Source of the DNA: Thauera sp.
GTDB lineage: Bacteria > Pseudomonadota > Gammaproteobacteria > Burkholderiales > Rhodocyclaceae
Assembly (NCBI GenBank): GCA_024235615.1
Contig: JACKMB010000003.1
Location: 62,001-126,000, forward strand
Direction: 5' to 3'
Length of the DNA: 64,000 nt
Shown: positions 50,198 to 59,586 of the stretch, piece after piece
How positions within the stretch are numbered: position 1 is the first letter of the stretch
Layout: each line of letters starts with the position of its first letter
Notes under the pieces: generated by a model
Seen by the model: only the letters and a program-made list of their open reading frames with translations
Told to the model about the DNA's origin: nothing
Database searches by the model: none
Program-made: the position numbers and the translations under genes

Positions 50198-50443
50198 ATG
50201 ACGACCACCGAGCGGGTTTCCAAGGCCATGGCGGAGAAGTTTGCCGCCATCCCCGCGCTGACCGACACGTTCTGCGCGCAGCCTCTCGACGCTGAGCTCC
50301 GGCGGATGATCCTCCGCGTCGTCGGCGCGCAGGCAGCCGTCGCCCTTGCCGCCTGGCGCCGAGCGCGTGTGGGTGGCCGCGGCCGAGCATGCGGTGGGGC
50401 GGGTGAACGACGTGCCTGCGGATCGCGCGGAGGTGTCGAATGA
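50198..50443 (+). CDS. Hypothetical small protein, first gene of a coupled pair
   Basis: 81 residues, not recognised. The first half (TTTERVSKAMAEKFAAIPAL, then TFCAQPLDAELRRMILRVVG) looks like a genuine helical protein. The second half turns Arg/Gly-rich (RRARVGGRGRACGGAG), unlike a folded domain. Another frame over the same stretch reads GAERVWVAAAEHAVGRVNDV, which looks more protein-like, so a frameshift near 50345 is possible. The stop overlaps the start of the next gene as ATGA. Confidence 0.4.
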   Translation: MTTTERVSKAMAEKFAAIPALTDTFCAQPLDAELRRMILRVVGAQAAVALAAWRRARVGGRGRACGGAGERRACGSRGGVE

Positions 50444-50955
50444 GCCGGTTGTCGACCGAGTCGGTGGAGAAGGCCGTCGATGCCGTTCAGGCGATGGACC
50501 GCGCGCAGAAAGAACGCCTCGCCGACGAGATCTTCCGCATGCAGCCGAACATGCTGGGCTCGATCCTGGTGCTGCCCCGGCTCGGGGTGCCGATGGAGAA
50601 GGTCGAGTTTGCCGTCGGGGTGCTGCTGGTCTGCTTCCAGGCGATGAAGGAGTCCGGGCTGGCCTGGCCGGTCATCACGGAGGACGAGCAGGAGCGCCAG
50701 CTCGCGCGCTTCGTGGCGGCGACGCGCCTCGGCGAGGACATCGCCCCCTCGCTGCGCAGTCGCGCGCTTCGGCGCTACATCTCCGCGCACCCCGAGAAGT
50801 CGCTCGCCGCCTACGTGGCGAGCGATACGTCGAAGTGGCTGGGCGAGATCGCGGCCGATGAGTCCGACAAGTACGCGATGCTGGCGGTGTGGAACCTGGT
50901 GAACTGCATCGCCTTCGCCGAGCTGCCGCGGTCGAAGCGCACGAAGCCCACGTAG
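50440..50955 (+). CDS. Hypothetical protein, second gene of a coupled pair
   Basis: A 171-residue, mostly helical soluble protein that I do not recognise. Recognisable stretches are STESVEKAVDAVQAMDRAQK, a hydrophobic helix around VEFAVGVLLVCFQAMKESGL, RYISAHPEKSLAAYVASD, and a basic tail (LPRSKRTKPT). There is no signal peptide and no zinc motif. The 4-nt overlap with the upstream gene suggests coupled translation. Codon use and GC match the host chromosome, so it may be resident rather than part of the mobile region. Confidence 0.55.
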   Translation: MSRLSTESVEKAVDAVQAMDRAQKERLADEIFRMQPNMLGSILVLPRLGVPMEKVEFAVGVLLVCFQAMKESGLAWPVITEDEQERQLARFVAATRLGEDIAPSLRSRALRRYISAHPEKSLAAYVASDTSKWLGEIAADESDKYAMLAVWNLVNCIAFAELPRSKRTKPT

Positions 50956-50967
50956 GCACGTCGGAGT

Positions 50968-51165
50968 GGCCGCTTTCGCGCCTGCCGGCGCTCCTACAGC
51001 AACTGCCGCGCTTCCGGAAAGCTCATGTAGGAGCGGCGGCAGCCGCGAATTCGGCCGCTCTTCGATCGACGTGGCCGGCGCAGGGCAGCGCCGCATTCGC
51101 GCCTGCCGGCGCTCCTACATGAACCGGCGCGCTTCCGGAGGGCATGTGGAGCGGCGGCAGCCGCG
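50968..51165. repeat. REP-like hairpins upstream of the OsmC-YcaO gene
   Basis: Four hairpins: GCGCC type in reverse orientation (about 50975-50998), GCGGC type forward (about 51026-51049), GCGCC type reverse (about 51096-51120) and a shorter GCGGC type forward (about 51147-51166). Orientation alternates strictly and type alternates with it, the BIME layout. The remaining gap to 51242 should hold the promoter of the downstream gene. Confidence 0.85.
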
Positions 51166-51242
51166 AACCCGTTCGCCCCCGCGAAACCGGCGATAATGCC
51201 GGCCGACGCGTGTGCACGCCCTTTCAGGATTCCTCCCCCCTC

Positions 51243-53447
51243 ATGGAAATCAAGGTCAACTTCCTCGACAAGCTTCGCCTCGAAGCCAGGTTCGACGACT
51301 TCACGGTGGTGGCCGATCAGCCGATCCGCTACAAGGGCGACGGCTCGGCGCCGGGGCCGTTCGACTACTTCCTGGCCTCGTCCGCCTTGTGCGCGGCCTA
51401 CTTCGTGAAGCTGTACTGCGAGACCCGCAACCTCCCGACCGAGAACATCCGCCTGTCGCAGAACAACATCGTCGACCCGGAGAACCGCTACAAGCAGATC
51501 TTCAAGATCCAGGTCGAGCTGCCGGAGGACATCTCCGCCAAGGACCGCCAGGGCATCCTGCGCTCGATCGAGCGCTGCACGGTCAAGAAGGTGGTGCAGA
51601 CGGGTCCCGAGTTCGTCGTCGAGGAGGTGGGAGACCTGGATGCCGATGCCCAGGCCCTGCTGGCGCTGGATCCGGATGCCGGCACGCGCACCTATATCGC
51701 CGGCAAGGACCTGCCGCTCGAGCAGACCATCGCCAACATGTCGCGGTTTCTCGCCGACCTGGGCATCAAGATCGAGATCGCCTCGTGGCGCAACCTGGTG
51801 CCCAACGTGTGGTCGCTGCACATCCGCGATGCGCATTCGCCGATGTGCTTCACCAACGGCAAGGGCGCGAGCAAGGAGAGCGCGCTGGCCTCGGCCCTGG
51901 GCGAGTACATCGAGCGCCTCAACTGCAATCACTTCTACAACGACCAGTTCTGGGGCGAGGACATCGGCGACGCCCCCTTCGTGCATTACCCGAACGAGCG
52001 CTGGTTCAAGCCCGGCCGCAAGGATGCGCTGCCGGCCGGGCTGCTCGACGACTACTGCCTGGCGATCTACGACCCCGAGGGCGAGCTGCGCGCCTCGCAT
52101 CTGTACGACACCAACTCCGGCAACGTGGCGCGCGGCATCTGCGCGCTGCCCTATGTGCGCCAGTCCGACGGCGAGGTGGTGTATTTCCCCACCAACCTGA
52201 TCGACAACCTCTACCTCAGCAACGGCATGAGCGCCGGCAACACGCTGCCCGAGGCGCAGGTGCAGTGCCTGTCCGAGATCTTCGAGCGCGCGGTGAAGCG
52301 CGAGATCCTCGAAGGCGAGCTTGCCCTGCCCGACGTGCCGCCGGAGGTGCTGGCGAAGTATCCCGCCATCGTGGCCGGCATCCAGGGCCTGGAGGCGCAG
52401 GGCTTCCCGGTGCTGGTGAAGGATGCGTCGCTGGGCGGCAAGTACCCGGTGATGTGCGTGACCCTGATGAACCCGCGCACCGGCGGCGTGTTCGCTTCCT
52501 TCGGGGCGCATCCGAGCCTGGAGGTGGCGCTGGAGCGCAGCCTCACCGAGCTGCTGCAGGGGCGCAGCTTCGAAGGCCTCAACGACCTTCCGGCGCCGAC
52601 CTTCGAGAGCAACGCGGTGACCGAGCCGAACAACTTCGTCGAGCACTTCATCGACTCCAGCGGCGTGGTGTCGTGGCGCTTCTTCAGTGCCCGGGCCGAT
52701 CATCCCTTCGTCGAATGGGACTTCTCCGGCCACGGCGAACGATCCAACGTTGACGAGGCCGCCACCCTGTTCGGCATCCTCGAGGACATGGGCAAGGAAG
52801 CGTACATGGCGGTGTTCGACCAGCTCGGCGCCAAGGTCTGCCGCATCGTCGTGCCGGGATATTCCGAGGTCTATCCCGTCGATGACCTGATCTGGAACAA
52901 CACCAACAAGGCGCTGGCCTTCCGCGCCGACATCCTCGACCTGCACCGCCTCGACGACGAGGCCCTCGAAGCCCTGCTCGATCGCCTGGAGGAGAGCGAG
53001 CTCGACGATTACACCGACATCATCGAGCTGATCGGCATCGAGTTCGACGAGAACACCGTGTGGGGCCAGCTCACGATCCTGGAGCTGAAGCTGCTGATCC
53101 ATCTCGCCCTGCAGCAGCTCGAGGAGGCGAAGGAGCGCGTGGAGGCCTTGCTGCAATACAACGACAACACGGTCGAGCGCGTGCTGTTCTACCAGGCGCT
53201 CAACGTGGTGCTGGAGGTGATGCTGGACGACGAGCTGGAACTGGCCGACTACGAGGCCAACTTCCGCCGCATGTTCGGCGATGCGCGCATGGACGCGGTG
53301 ATCGGCTCGGTGGAAGGCAGCGTGCGCTTCCACGGCCTCACGCCGACGAGCATGAAGCTCGAGGGGCTCGACCGCCACCAGCGCCTGATCGACAGCTACC
53401 GCAAGCTGCACGAGGCGCGGGCGCGCGCGGCGGGCGTGTCCGCGTAG
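51243..53447 (+). CDS. OsmC domain/YcaO domain fusion protein
   Basis: 734 residues. Residues about 1-140 form an OsmC-like peroxidase domain with candidate Cys50 (ASSALCAAYF) and Cys112 (IERCTVKKVV). Residues about 190-560 form a YcaO domain, an ATP-dependent amide-activating fold; the ATP/Mg signature SKESALASALGEYIERL lies at about 210-226. The C terminus (about 600-734) is helical, as in E. coli YcaO. E. coli YcaO acts with RimO in ribosomal protein S12 beta-methylthiolation; other YcaO proteins make azolines or thioamides. There is no peptide precursor or TfuA/dehydrogenase nearby, which favours the housekeeping YcaO type. The start follows a C/T-rich leader without a strong Shine-Dalgarno. 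Confidence 0.9.
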   Translation: MEIKVNFLDKLRLEARFDDFTVVADQPIRYKGDGSAPGPFDYFLASSALCAAYFVKLYCETRNLPTENIRLSQNNIVDPENRYKQIFKIQVELPEDISAKDRQGILRSIERCTVKKVVQTGPEFVVEEVGDLDADAQALLALDPDAGTRTYIAGKDLPLEQTIANMSRFLADLGIKIEIASWRNLVPNVWSLHIRDAHSPMCFTNGKGASKESALASALGEYIERLNCNHFYNDQFWGEDIGDAPFVHYPNERWFKPGRKDALPAGLLDDYCLAIYDPEGELRASHLYDTNSGNVARGICALPYVRQSDGEVVYFPTNLIDNLYLSNGMSAGNTLPEAQVQCLSEIFERAVKREILEGELALPDVPPEVLAKYPAIVAGIQGLEAQGFPVLVKDASLGGKYPVMCVTLMNPRTGGVFASFGAHPSLEVALERSLTELLQGRSFEGLNDLPAPTFESNAVTEPNNFVEHFIDSSGVVSWRFFSARADHPFVEWDFSGHGERSNVDEAATLFGILEDMGKEAYMAVFDQLGAKVCRIVVPGYSEVYPVDDLIWNNTNKALAFRADILDLHRLDDEALEALLDRLEESELDDYTDIIELIGIEFDENTVWGQLTILELKLLIHLALQQLEEAKERVEALLQYNDNTVERVLFYQALNVVLEVMLDDELELADYEANFRRMFGDARMDAVIGSVEGSVRFHGLTPTSMKLEGLDRHQRLIDSYRKLHEARARAAGVSA

Positions 53448-53665
53448 GTTTGCGAGCGCGTTCCGCGCCGGTGGCGACGTGCGCTCGGTGTACCAGCTGC
53501 AGCGCCAGGGCTCGCCCGAACTCGGGCACTTCTTCGACGGGGAGTCCGCGCTCGACTGCCGCATCCACCCTTACCCCAAGCCCACCATCGCGCTGGCGGC
53601 TCCGCGCGGTGGCGGAGGTGCGGCGCGAGCAGGTGGAGGCCTTCTTCGCCGGCAACCCCCTGTAG
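53448..53665 (+). pseudogene. Possible decayed gene fragment
   Basis: A short stretch that reads like protein in two frames: VYQLQRQGSPELGHFFDGES and CRIHPYPKPTIALAAP in one, then EVRREQVEAFFAGNPL and a stop in another. A single frameshift near 53605 would join them. No start with a Shine-Dalgarno and no recognised family. It ends exactly where a REP unit begins (CTGTAGGAGCG), the stop again being the REP TAG. Confidence 0.35.
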
Positions 53666-53822
53666 GAGCGCCGGTAGGCGCGAACCCGCGCATGCTCCGA
53701 CACGGCCCGCACGGTCCGCCCCGCCGCCTTCGCGCCTTCCGGCCTCCTGCATTGAACGGCGCGCGGTGATGGTGAGCGACGCCAGCCACCTCCTGTAGGA
53801 GCGCCGGCAGGCGCGAACCCGT
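53661..53822. repeat. REP-like hairpins between the YcaO gene and fdhE
   Basis: A GCGCC-type unit (with one base changed, GCGCCGGTAGGCGC) at about 53661-53683, a degenerate inverted copy near 53725-53750, and a canonical forward unit at about 53795-53819. No other feature is seen up to the fdhE stop. Confidence 0.8.
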
Positions 53823-53855
53823 GCTCGAGCTCCGCGCCCCTTGGCGGTGATCCGC

Positions 53856-54764
53856 TTACTCCCCCGCGCCGATCAGCAGGTAATTCGGCCCGCTGCGCAC
53901 GAAGCCGGCGTCGTCTACCAGCATGTCCAGCGCCACCGAGGCGAGGTCGTCGGCGATCGGGTCGACGCGGACGTTCTTCGGCTGGACGATGAGCTTGGTG
54001 TAGCTCTCGCACGACCCGCAGGACTCCGCGCGGGCGATGCCGTCGTCGCCGTCGATCTCGTGCAGGGTGATCTTGTCGCGGTCGCCGCAGCTCACGCAGG
54101 TGGCGTGCGGGACGTGCCACTCGGTGTTGCACAGCGTGCAATGCACGTAGCGCAGGCCGGCGGTCGGGCCGTCGCTGCGGATCACGCTCACCACCGGATG
54201 ACTGCCGCACACCGGGCAGGTGCTGTGGGCTTCCATCAGCGGCAGCGCGTCGGCGTCGAGCTTGCTGGCGAGCGCGGTGAACACCACCTGCATCGCCGCG
54301 GCGACGTAGGGCAGGCGGACCATGTCGGCACCCTCGGGTTCGCCGTTGAGCAGCTTCTCGCCGAGCTTGTCGAGATCCTCGGCGCTGGTCACGAGCAGCC
54401 CGTCGAGCGTCTCGCGCGCGCCGACCGGGGCGTTCTCCAGCAGGTCGCCGACGATGTTGCGCAGGATCTCGCGCCACACCGCGGGGCGCTGGTACGAGGC
54501 CACGCTGATCGGCGGCATGCGGTGCTTGCGCGCGCGCGCGAGCACGTCTTCCGCCGGCGGGGCGATGTCCGGCGCGGCGGCCTGCAGCGCCGCGTGCTGG
54601 GCACGCGACAGGCGGCCGAGAAAGGCGAGCCACTCGCCCAGGCCGTGATGCAGCGCGAGGGCGTCGAAACGCTCGGCGCGCGCGAGGAAGACGGTGGCCG
54701 GATCGGGCAGGAGGATGGCGGCGGCTTCGCCCGAGGGCGGCAGTTGGATGGCTTGGGTGTTCAT
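53856..54764 (-). CDS. fdhE: Formate dehydrogenase accessory protein FdhE
   Basis: A 302-residue protein needed for maturation or activity of respiratory formate dehydrogenases. Four CxxC knuckles bind iron or zinc: CPVCG, CTLCN, CVSCG and CGSCE (about residues 184-270). The N-terminal half is helical. The block RYVHCTLCNTEWHVPHATC is highly characteristic of FdhE. The start is the ATG before NTQAIQLPP. No formate dehydrogenase subunit is in the window; the fdh operon may lie elsewhere. Confidence 0.93.
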   Translation of the reverse strand: MNTQAIQLPPSGEAAAILLPDPATVFLARAERFDALALHHGLGEWLAFLGRLSRAQHAALQAAAPDIAPPAEDVLARARKHRMPPISVASYQRPAVWREILRNIVGDLLENAPVGARETLDGLLVTSAEDLDKLGEKLLNGEPEGADMVRLPYVAAAMQVVFTALASKLDADALPLMEAHSTCPVCGSHPVVSVIRSDGPTAGLRYVHCTLCNTEWHVPHATCVSCGDRDKITLHEIDGDDGIARAESCGSCESYTKLIVQPKNVRVDPIADDLASVALDMLVDDAGFVRSGPNYLLIGAGE

Positions 54765-55073
54765 GGTGTCTCTGGATGGAAAGGCGCCCGCGATGATCGG
54801 CGCAGTGGAGGGGCGAATGCAAGCCGGAGATGCATGGGCCGCCCCCGCAGGAGCTCAGCGCGGCGTTGCCGGCGGTAAGGCCAGGGCTCTTCAGGGTTTG
54901 CCTGTAGGCCTGGCCCGAATCTGCGCCGCGCCAGGAAAACAATCGTATTCTGTCCGATGTGGCGCGGAGGCGGTTTTGCCGGGTGCGGGTCCTGTCCGGC
55001 TGCCCCGGAAGAAACCTGCCGGCGCCCCGAACAAGAATCGGCGATCACCCGGACAACCTGGAGGAAGACCCCC

Positions 55074-55859
55074 ATGAACGAGCCCCGAAGCGTCTCGCGC
55101 CCCGTGTCGCCGCGCGTCGCGCTCTTCGCCACCTGCCTGGTGGACGCGATGCGCCCCAGCATCGGCTTCGCCGCGCTCAAGCTGCTGCGCGACGCCGGCT
55201 GCCGGGTCGAGGTGCCGCAGGCGCAGACCTGCTGCGGCCAGCCCGCCTTCAACAGCGGCGACACCGCGCACGCGGCCACGCTCGCGCGCCATTTCATCCA
55301 GACCTTCGAGGGCTACGACTACGTGGTCGCGCCCTCGGGCTCCTGTATCGGCATGACCAGGGTGCACTACGCCGAGGCGCTCGCCGACGACCCCGCCTGG
55401 GCCGAGCGCGCGCGCCGCCTGGGCGAGCGCAGCTTCGAGCTGATGAGCTTCCTGGTCGACGTGATGGGCTACGCGCCCACGGACGTGCGGCTCGACACCA
55501 GCTTCACCTACCACGACAGCTGCTCGGGCCTGCGCGAGCTCGGCGTGCATGACCAGCCGCGCGCGCTGCTCGGCAAGGTCGCGGGGCTCACCTTGAAGCC
55601 GCTCGAGGGCAACGACGTGTGCTGCGGCTTCGGCGGCACCTTCTGCGTCAAGTATGCGGCCATCTCCAACGCGGTCGTCGGCGAGAAGGCCGAGGCCATC
55701 GAGCGCAGCGGCGCGCAGCTGCTGCTTGGCGGCGACCTCGGCTGCCTGATGAACATGGCGGGCAAGCTCAAGCGCAAGGGCTCGGGCGTGCGCGCCTTCC
55801 ACGCCGCCGAGGTGCTCGCCGGCATGGGCGGCGGGCCGGCCATCGGCGAGGAGGGCTGA
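55074..55859 (+). CDS. lutA: L-lactate oxidation iron-sulfur protein LutA (two CCG domains)
   Basis: A 261-residue protein with two cysteine-rich CCG domains. The first has CLVDAMRPSIGFAALKLL and CCGQPAFNSGD; the second has YHDSCSGLRELG and CCGFGGTFCVK. These bind an iron-sulfur centre in the LutABC complex, which oxidises L-lactate to pyruvate in the cytoplasm. The start follows GGAGGAAGACCCCC; a longer open frame upstream is not supported. LutB begins 3 nt after the stop. Confidence 0.93.
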   Translation: MNEPRSVSRPVSPRVALFATCLVDAMRPSIGFAALKLLRDAGCRVEVPQAQTCCGQPAFNSGDTAHAATLARHFIQTFEGYDYVVAPSGSCIGMTRVHYAEALADDPAWAERARRLGERSFELMSFLVDVMGYAPTDVRLDTSFTYHDSCSGLRELGVHDQPRALLGKVAGLTLKPLEGNDVCCGFGGTFCVKYAAISNAVVGEKAEAIERSGAQLLLGGDLGCLMNMAGKLKRKGSGVRAFHAAEVLAGMGGGPAIGEEG

Positions 55860-55862
55860 GTC

Positions 55863-57272
55863 ATGGAAGAAGCCACGCTGTCCTTCAAGGCGCGCGCCGA
55901 GCGCGCGCTCGCCGACCCCACGCTCAAGATCGCGATCGACCGTACCACCGGCACCGCCGAGCGCAAGCGCGCGGTGGCGATGAGCCAGTTCCCGCAGTTC
56001 GAGGCGGCGCGCGAGCGCGGCAAGCGCATCAAGGACCACGTGATCGCCAACCTCGATCACTACCTGCTCGAGTTCGAACGCAACGCGATCGCCTCGGGCG
56101 CCAAGGTGTACTGGGCCGCGACCGCCGAGGAGGCCTCGCAGATCGTCGTGCGTCTGTGCAAGGAAGCCGGCGCGAAGCGCGTCACCCGCGTCAAGTCGAT
56201 GCTGGGCGAGGAGATCGGCCTGCCGCATGCGCTCGACGAGGCCGGCATCGAGCGCGTCGAGACCGACCTCGCCGAGCACATCGTGCAGCTCGGCGGCGAC
56301 CGCCCCTCGCACATCGTGTGGCCGTCGATGCACCGCACGCGCGAGCAGGTGTCGGAGATGTTCAAGCGCCTGCACCGCGCCCCGCACCAGGAAGAGACCA
56401 TCGAGGCCATGGTCGACAGCGCGCGCCGCGAGCTGCGCGACAAGTTCCTTTCCGCGGACGTCGCCATCTCGGGCGCCAACTTCCTGCTCGCCGACACTGG
56501 CGCCACCTGCACGGTGACCAACGAGGGCAACGCCGAGCTCACCACCACGCCGCCGCGGGTGCACATCGTCACCGCCGGCATCGAGAAGCTCGTCCCCAGC
56601 ATGGGGCACGCCATCGCCATGCTGCGCCTGCTGGTGCGCTCGGCCACCGGCGCGGATGTCACCCAGTACACCACCTTCCACTGCGGGCCGAAGCAGGCGG
56701 GCGATCGCGACGGCCCGGAAGAATTCCACATCGTGCTGGTCGACAACGGCCGCAGCCGCATGCTGCGCGAGGGCATGAAGGAGATGCTGCGCTGCATCCG
56801 CTGCGGCGCCTGCATGAACCACTGCGTGGTCTTCCGCCAGCTCGGCGGCCACGTCTATGGCGGCACCTACCCGGGGCCGATGGGCGCGGTGCTCACCCCG
56901 GTGTTCGACGGCCTGGAGAAATCGCGCGACCTGCCGCACGCGTGCACGATGAACGGCAAGTGCCAGGAGGTGTGCCCGGTGGCGATCCCGCTGCCCACGC
57001 TGCTGCGCGGCTGGCGCGACCGCTCGTGGCGCGAGGGGCTGGAGCCCTCGGTGGTGCGCTTCGGGCTGGGCATCCACACCTTCGTCGCCTCGCACCCGCG
57101 GCTGTACCGCCTGGGCACGGCGATCGCGGTGCGGGTGATGCGGCTCTTCAGCCGCGGCGGCCTCGTCAAGGGGATGCCCGGGCTGGGCGCGTGGACCGCG
57201 CATCGCGAGTTCCCGGCGCCGGCCAAACGCACCTTCATGGAAATGGTCAAGGATCAGGAGAACGCCCGATGA
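55863..57272 (+). CDS. lutB: L-lactate oxidation iron-sulfur protein LutB
   Basis: A 469-residue subunit. The N-terminal LUD domain (about 70-300) contains GANFLLADTGATCTVTNEGN. Two 4Fe-4S sites follow: CIRCGACMNHC and CTMNGKCQEVC. A C-terminal DUF3390-type helical tail ends the protein. With LutA and LutC it forms the flavin-independent lactate oxidase found in Bacillus and many proteobacteria. The stop overlaps the lutC start (ATGA). No lactate permease is adjacent. Confidence 0.94.
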   Translation: MEEATLSFKARAERALADPTLKIAIDRTTGTAERKRAVAMSQFPQFEAARERGKRIKDHVIANLDHYLLEFERNAIASGAKVYWAATAEEASQIVVRLCKEAGAKRVTRVKSMLGEEIGLPHALDEAGIERVETDLAEHIVQLGGDRPSHIVWPSMHRTREQVSEMFKRLHRAPHQEETIEAMVDSARRELRDKFLSADVAISGANFLLADTGATCTVTNEGNAELTTTPPRVHIVTAGIEKLVPSMGHAIAMLRLLVRSATGADVTQYTTFHCGPKQAGDRDGPEEFHIVLVDNGRSRMLREGMKEMLRCIRCGACMNHCVVFRQLGGHVYGGTYPGPMGAVLTPVFDGLEKSRDLPHACTMNGKCQEVCPVAIPLPTLLRGWRDRSWREGLEPSVVRFGLGIHTFVASHPRLYRLGTAIAVRVMRLFSRGGLVKGMPGLGAWTAHREFPAPAKRTFMEMVKDQENAR

Positions 57273-57928
57273 GCGCGCGCGAAGCCATTCTCAACGCAGT
57301 GCGCGGCGGCCTCGGCCACCGCACGGTGGACCCCGCGGCGCTGCGCCGCGAGGCCGACGCCCTGCTCGAAGACCTGCCCGCGATCCGCCCCGGCCTGCTC
57401 GCCGACGACCTCGTCGAGGCCTTCATCGCCCGCCTGGTCACCCCCAAGGTTGCCGCCACCGCCGAGCGCATCGCCGACGCAAGCGCGCTGCCCGCCGCGG
57501 TGGCGCGCTATGTGGAAGCGCGCGGCCTGCCCGCTGCGATCGCGCTCCAGCCCGCGGCGGTGCTGCAGGCGCTCGACTGGGCAGGCTTCGAGCTGCACGA
57601 GCGCGTCGCCCCCGACGAGACCCTGGCCGTGGGCTTCGCGCGCTGGGGCATCGCCGAGACCGGCTCGCTGGTCTTCCATTCGGATGCCGAGACGCCGATC
57701 CTCGCCAACTTCCTGCCTCTGCACCACCTGGTGATGGTGCGCGCGAGCACGGTGCTGGCCTACCTCGACGACTACGCCGCCGCCACCGCCGGCCAGCGCC
57801 CGCCGCGCAACGTCAACATCATCACCGGCGCCAGCGGCACCACCGACATCGAGGGCAGCCTGGTGCTCGGTGCGCACGGGCCGCGGTATCTGCACGTGGT
57901 GATCGTCGAGGACGCTCCCGCCGCCTGA
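57269..57928 (+). CDS. lutC: Lactate utilisation protein LutC (LUD domain)
   Basis: A 219-residue LUD-domain protein. The family block is VGFARWGIAETGSLVFHSD (about residues 120-138). Later come LHHLVMVRASTVLAYLDDY, and the C-terminal TGASGTTDIEGSLVLGAHGP contains the typical SxTADIE-like motif, here SGTTDIE. It is translationally coupled to lutB and completes the operon. A REP array follows. Confidence 0.93.
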   Translation: MSAREAILNAVRGGLGHRTVDPAALRREADALLEDLPAIRPGLLADDLVEAFIARLVTPKVAATAERIADASALPAAVARYVEARGLPAAIALQPAAVLQALDWAGFELHERVAPDETLAVGFARWGIAETGSLVFHSDAETPILANFLPLHHLVMVRASTVLAYLDDYAAATAGQRPPRNVNIITGASGTTDIEGSLVLGAHGPRYLHVVIVEDAPAA

Positions 57929-57967
57929 GCGCGCCGAGCCAGGAATCCGCGCAGCGCATATTTGCAC

Positions 57968-58480
57968 GCCGTGTTCGCGCCTGCCGGCGCTCCTACAGGG
58001 GGCGCGTGCGCACACATCATGCCGCGCGTATCGCATCCCCGCTTCGCGCCGGCATGACGCCGCGACGGGTTCATGTAGGAGCGCCGGCAGGCGCGAACAC
58101 GGCGCCGCCCGCGACGCGCGTCGGTTTCCGAAACGCCCGCTTCGCGGCTGCCGCTGCTCCTACATGACGCCGCGACGGGTCTATGTAGGAGCGCCGGCAG
58201 GCGCGAACACGGCGCCGCCGCCCGCGACGCGCATCGGTTTCCGAAACGCCCGCTTCGCGGCTGCCGCTGCTCCTACAGGGCACCGCGACGGGTTTGTGTA
58301 GGAGCGCCGGCAGGCGCGAACACGCCGCCCCCGCCCGCGACGCACGTCGGTTTCCGAAACGCCCGCTTCGCGGCTGCCGCCGCTCCTACATGACGCCGCG
58401 ACGGGTCTATGTAGGAGCGCCGGCAGGCGCGAACACGCCGCCGCCCCCCGCGACGCGCGTCGGTTTCGGAAACGCCCGCC
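57968..58480. repeat. REP/BIME-like array with about 110-118-bp period
   Basis: After one reverse GCGCC unit (about 57974-57997), four near-identical dimers follow. Each has a GCGCC-type unit forward (near 58074, 58183, 58297 and 58409), and the first three are followed by a GCGGC-type unit in reverse (GGCTGCCGCTGCTCCTACA or a variant). The spacers GACGCCGCGACGGGT and CGGTTTCCGAAACGCCCGC are conserved between copies. The fourth dimer decays into the pdxH 3' end. No gene is supported in this gap. Confidence 0.9.
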
Positions 58481-58495
58481 CCTCGGCGGCCCCTG

Positions 58496-59143
58496 CTACG
58501 GCGCCAGCCGTTGCCGTGCCCAGCTGCCGTCGGGCTGCAGTCGGTAGGCGATGCGGTCGTGCAGGCGGGACGTGCGGCCCTGCCAGAACTCCCAGTAGTC
58601 CGGCAACAGGCGGTAGCCGCCCCAGTGCGGCGGGCGCGGCGGGTTGAGGCCGAATTTCAGCCCGTATTCCGCTGCCCGCGAGACGATCGTGGTGCGCCCG
58701 TCGATGACCTCGCTCTGCGGCGAGGCCCAGGCGCCGATGCGGTGGGCGAGCGGGCGGGTGGCGAAGTAGGCGTCCGACTCCTCCGCCGCAACCTTCTCGA
58801 CGCGGCCCTCGATGCGCACGACGCGCTCCATCTCGACCCAGTGGAACTGCAGCGCGGCGAAGGGGCGCGCCTCCAGCTCGCGGCCCTTGCGGCTGTGGTA
58901 GTTCGAGTACCAGACGATGCCGCGCGCGTCGCAGCCCTTGATCAGCACCGGCCGGGTCGACGGTCGGCCATCCTCGCCGACCGTGGCCACGGTCATCGCG
59001 TTGGGCTCGGGAAGCCCGCGCTCGAGCGCCTGCGACAGCCAGGTCTCGAACTGCTGCAGCGGCTCGTTCGCCGAGTCGTGCTCTTCCAGCGTGCCTTGCT
59101 CGTAGCTCTTGCGCAGATCCGACAGGGGGGCGTTCTTGCTCAT
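58496..59143 (-). CDS. pdxH: Pyridoxamine 5'-phosphate oxidase
   Basis: A 215-residue FMN enzyme that oxidises PNP and PMP to pyridoxal 5'-phosphate. FMN-binding blocks are [20 protein letters not shown] and [19 protein letters not shown]. The substrate region is [19 protein letters not shown] ([15 protein letters not shown]). The C-terminal [20 protein letters not shown] contains the RxH pair typical of PdxH. The start has GGAAAG 4 nt upstream. It is monocistronic, with REP-rich gaps on both sides. Confidence 0.95.
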   Translation of the reverse strand: MSKNAPLSDLRKSYEQGTLEEHDSANEPLQQFETWLSQALERGLPEPNAMTVATVGEDGRPSTRPVLIKGCDARGIVWYSNYHSRKGRELEARPFAALQFHWVEMERVVRIEGRVEKVAAEESDAYFATRPLAHRIGAWASPQSEVIDGRTTIVSRAAEYGLKFGLNPPRPPHWGGYRLLPDYWEFWQGRTSRLHDRIAYRLQPDGSWARQRLAP

Positions 59144-59219
59144 CGTTCTTTCCAGGGGATGTTGCGGGAAGTCACAGCCTCCATTGTCGCCAAATCGTCC
59201 GCCCGCGCGTCACGTTTTT

Positions 59220-59560
59220 CCCATGTGGGAGCGGCGCAAGGCGCGAATACCGCGCCTGCCGGAGCGAGGCCGGTGCAGGCACCACCGCCGCATTCGCGCC
59301 TGCCGGCGCTCCTACATGAGCCGTCGCGGCCCCGATGTCGTGCGCGCGGTCTGGTGCGGGCACATGAACCGGCTGCCTTTTCTGCTACGCCCCTCCCGCA
59401 AGACTCCCGCCCCCCACGCGCTCCCCCTCGCACGCGACGTCTTCTCCGCGCGCGATACGCCATGTAGGAGCGCCGGCAGGCGCGAATGGGCGTTCGGAGG
59501 GTTGGCGGTGCAGGCTCGACCGCCGCATTCGCGCCTGCCGGCGCTCCTACATGGACCGTC
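59220..59560. repeat. REP-like hairpins between pdxH and the MATE gene
   Basis: A degenerate forward copy (about 59226-59248, GGAGCGGCGCAAGGCGCGAA) and three GCGCC-type units: reverse (about 59293-59316), forward (about 59464-59486) and reverse (about 59528-59551). No gene is supported in the gap from 59144 to 59586. Confidence 0.82.
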
Positions 59561-59586
59561 GCGGTTCCGAGGTCCTGCGGGCGTGT

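Noticed and set aside
53338-54942. Long minus-strand frame over and beyond fdhE
   Set aside because: It is a different frame from the well-conserved FdhE reading, passes through REP units and is Arg/Ala-rich.
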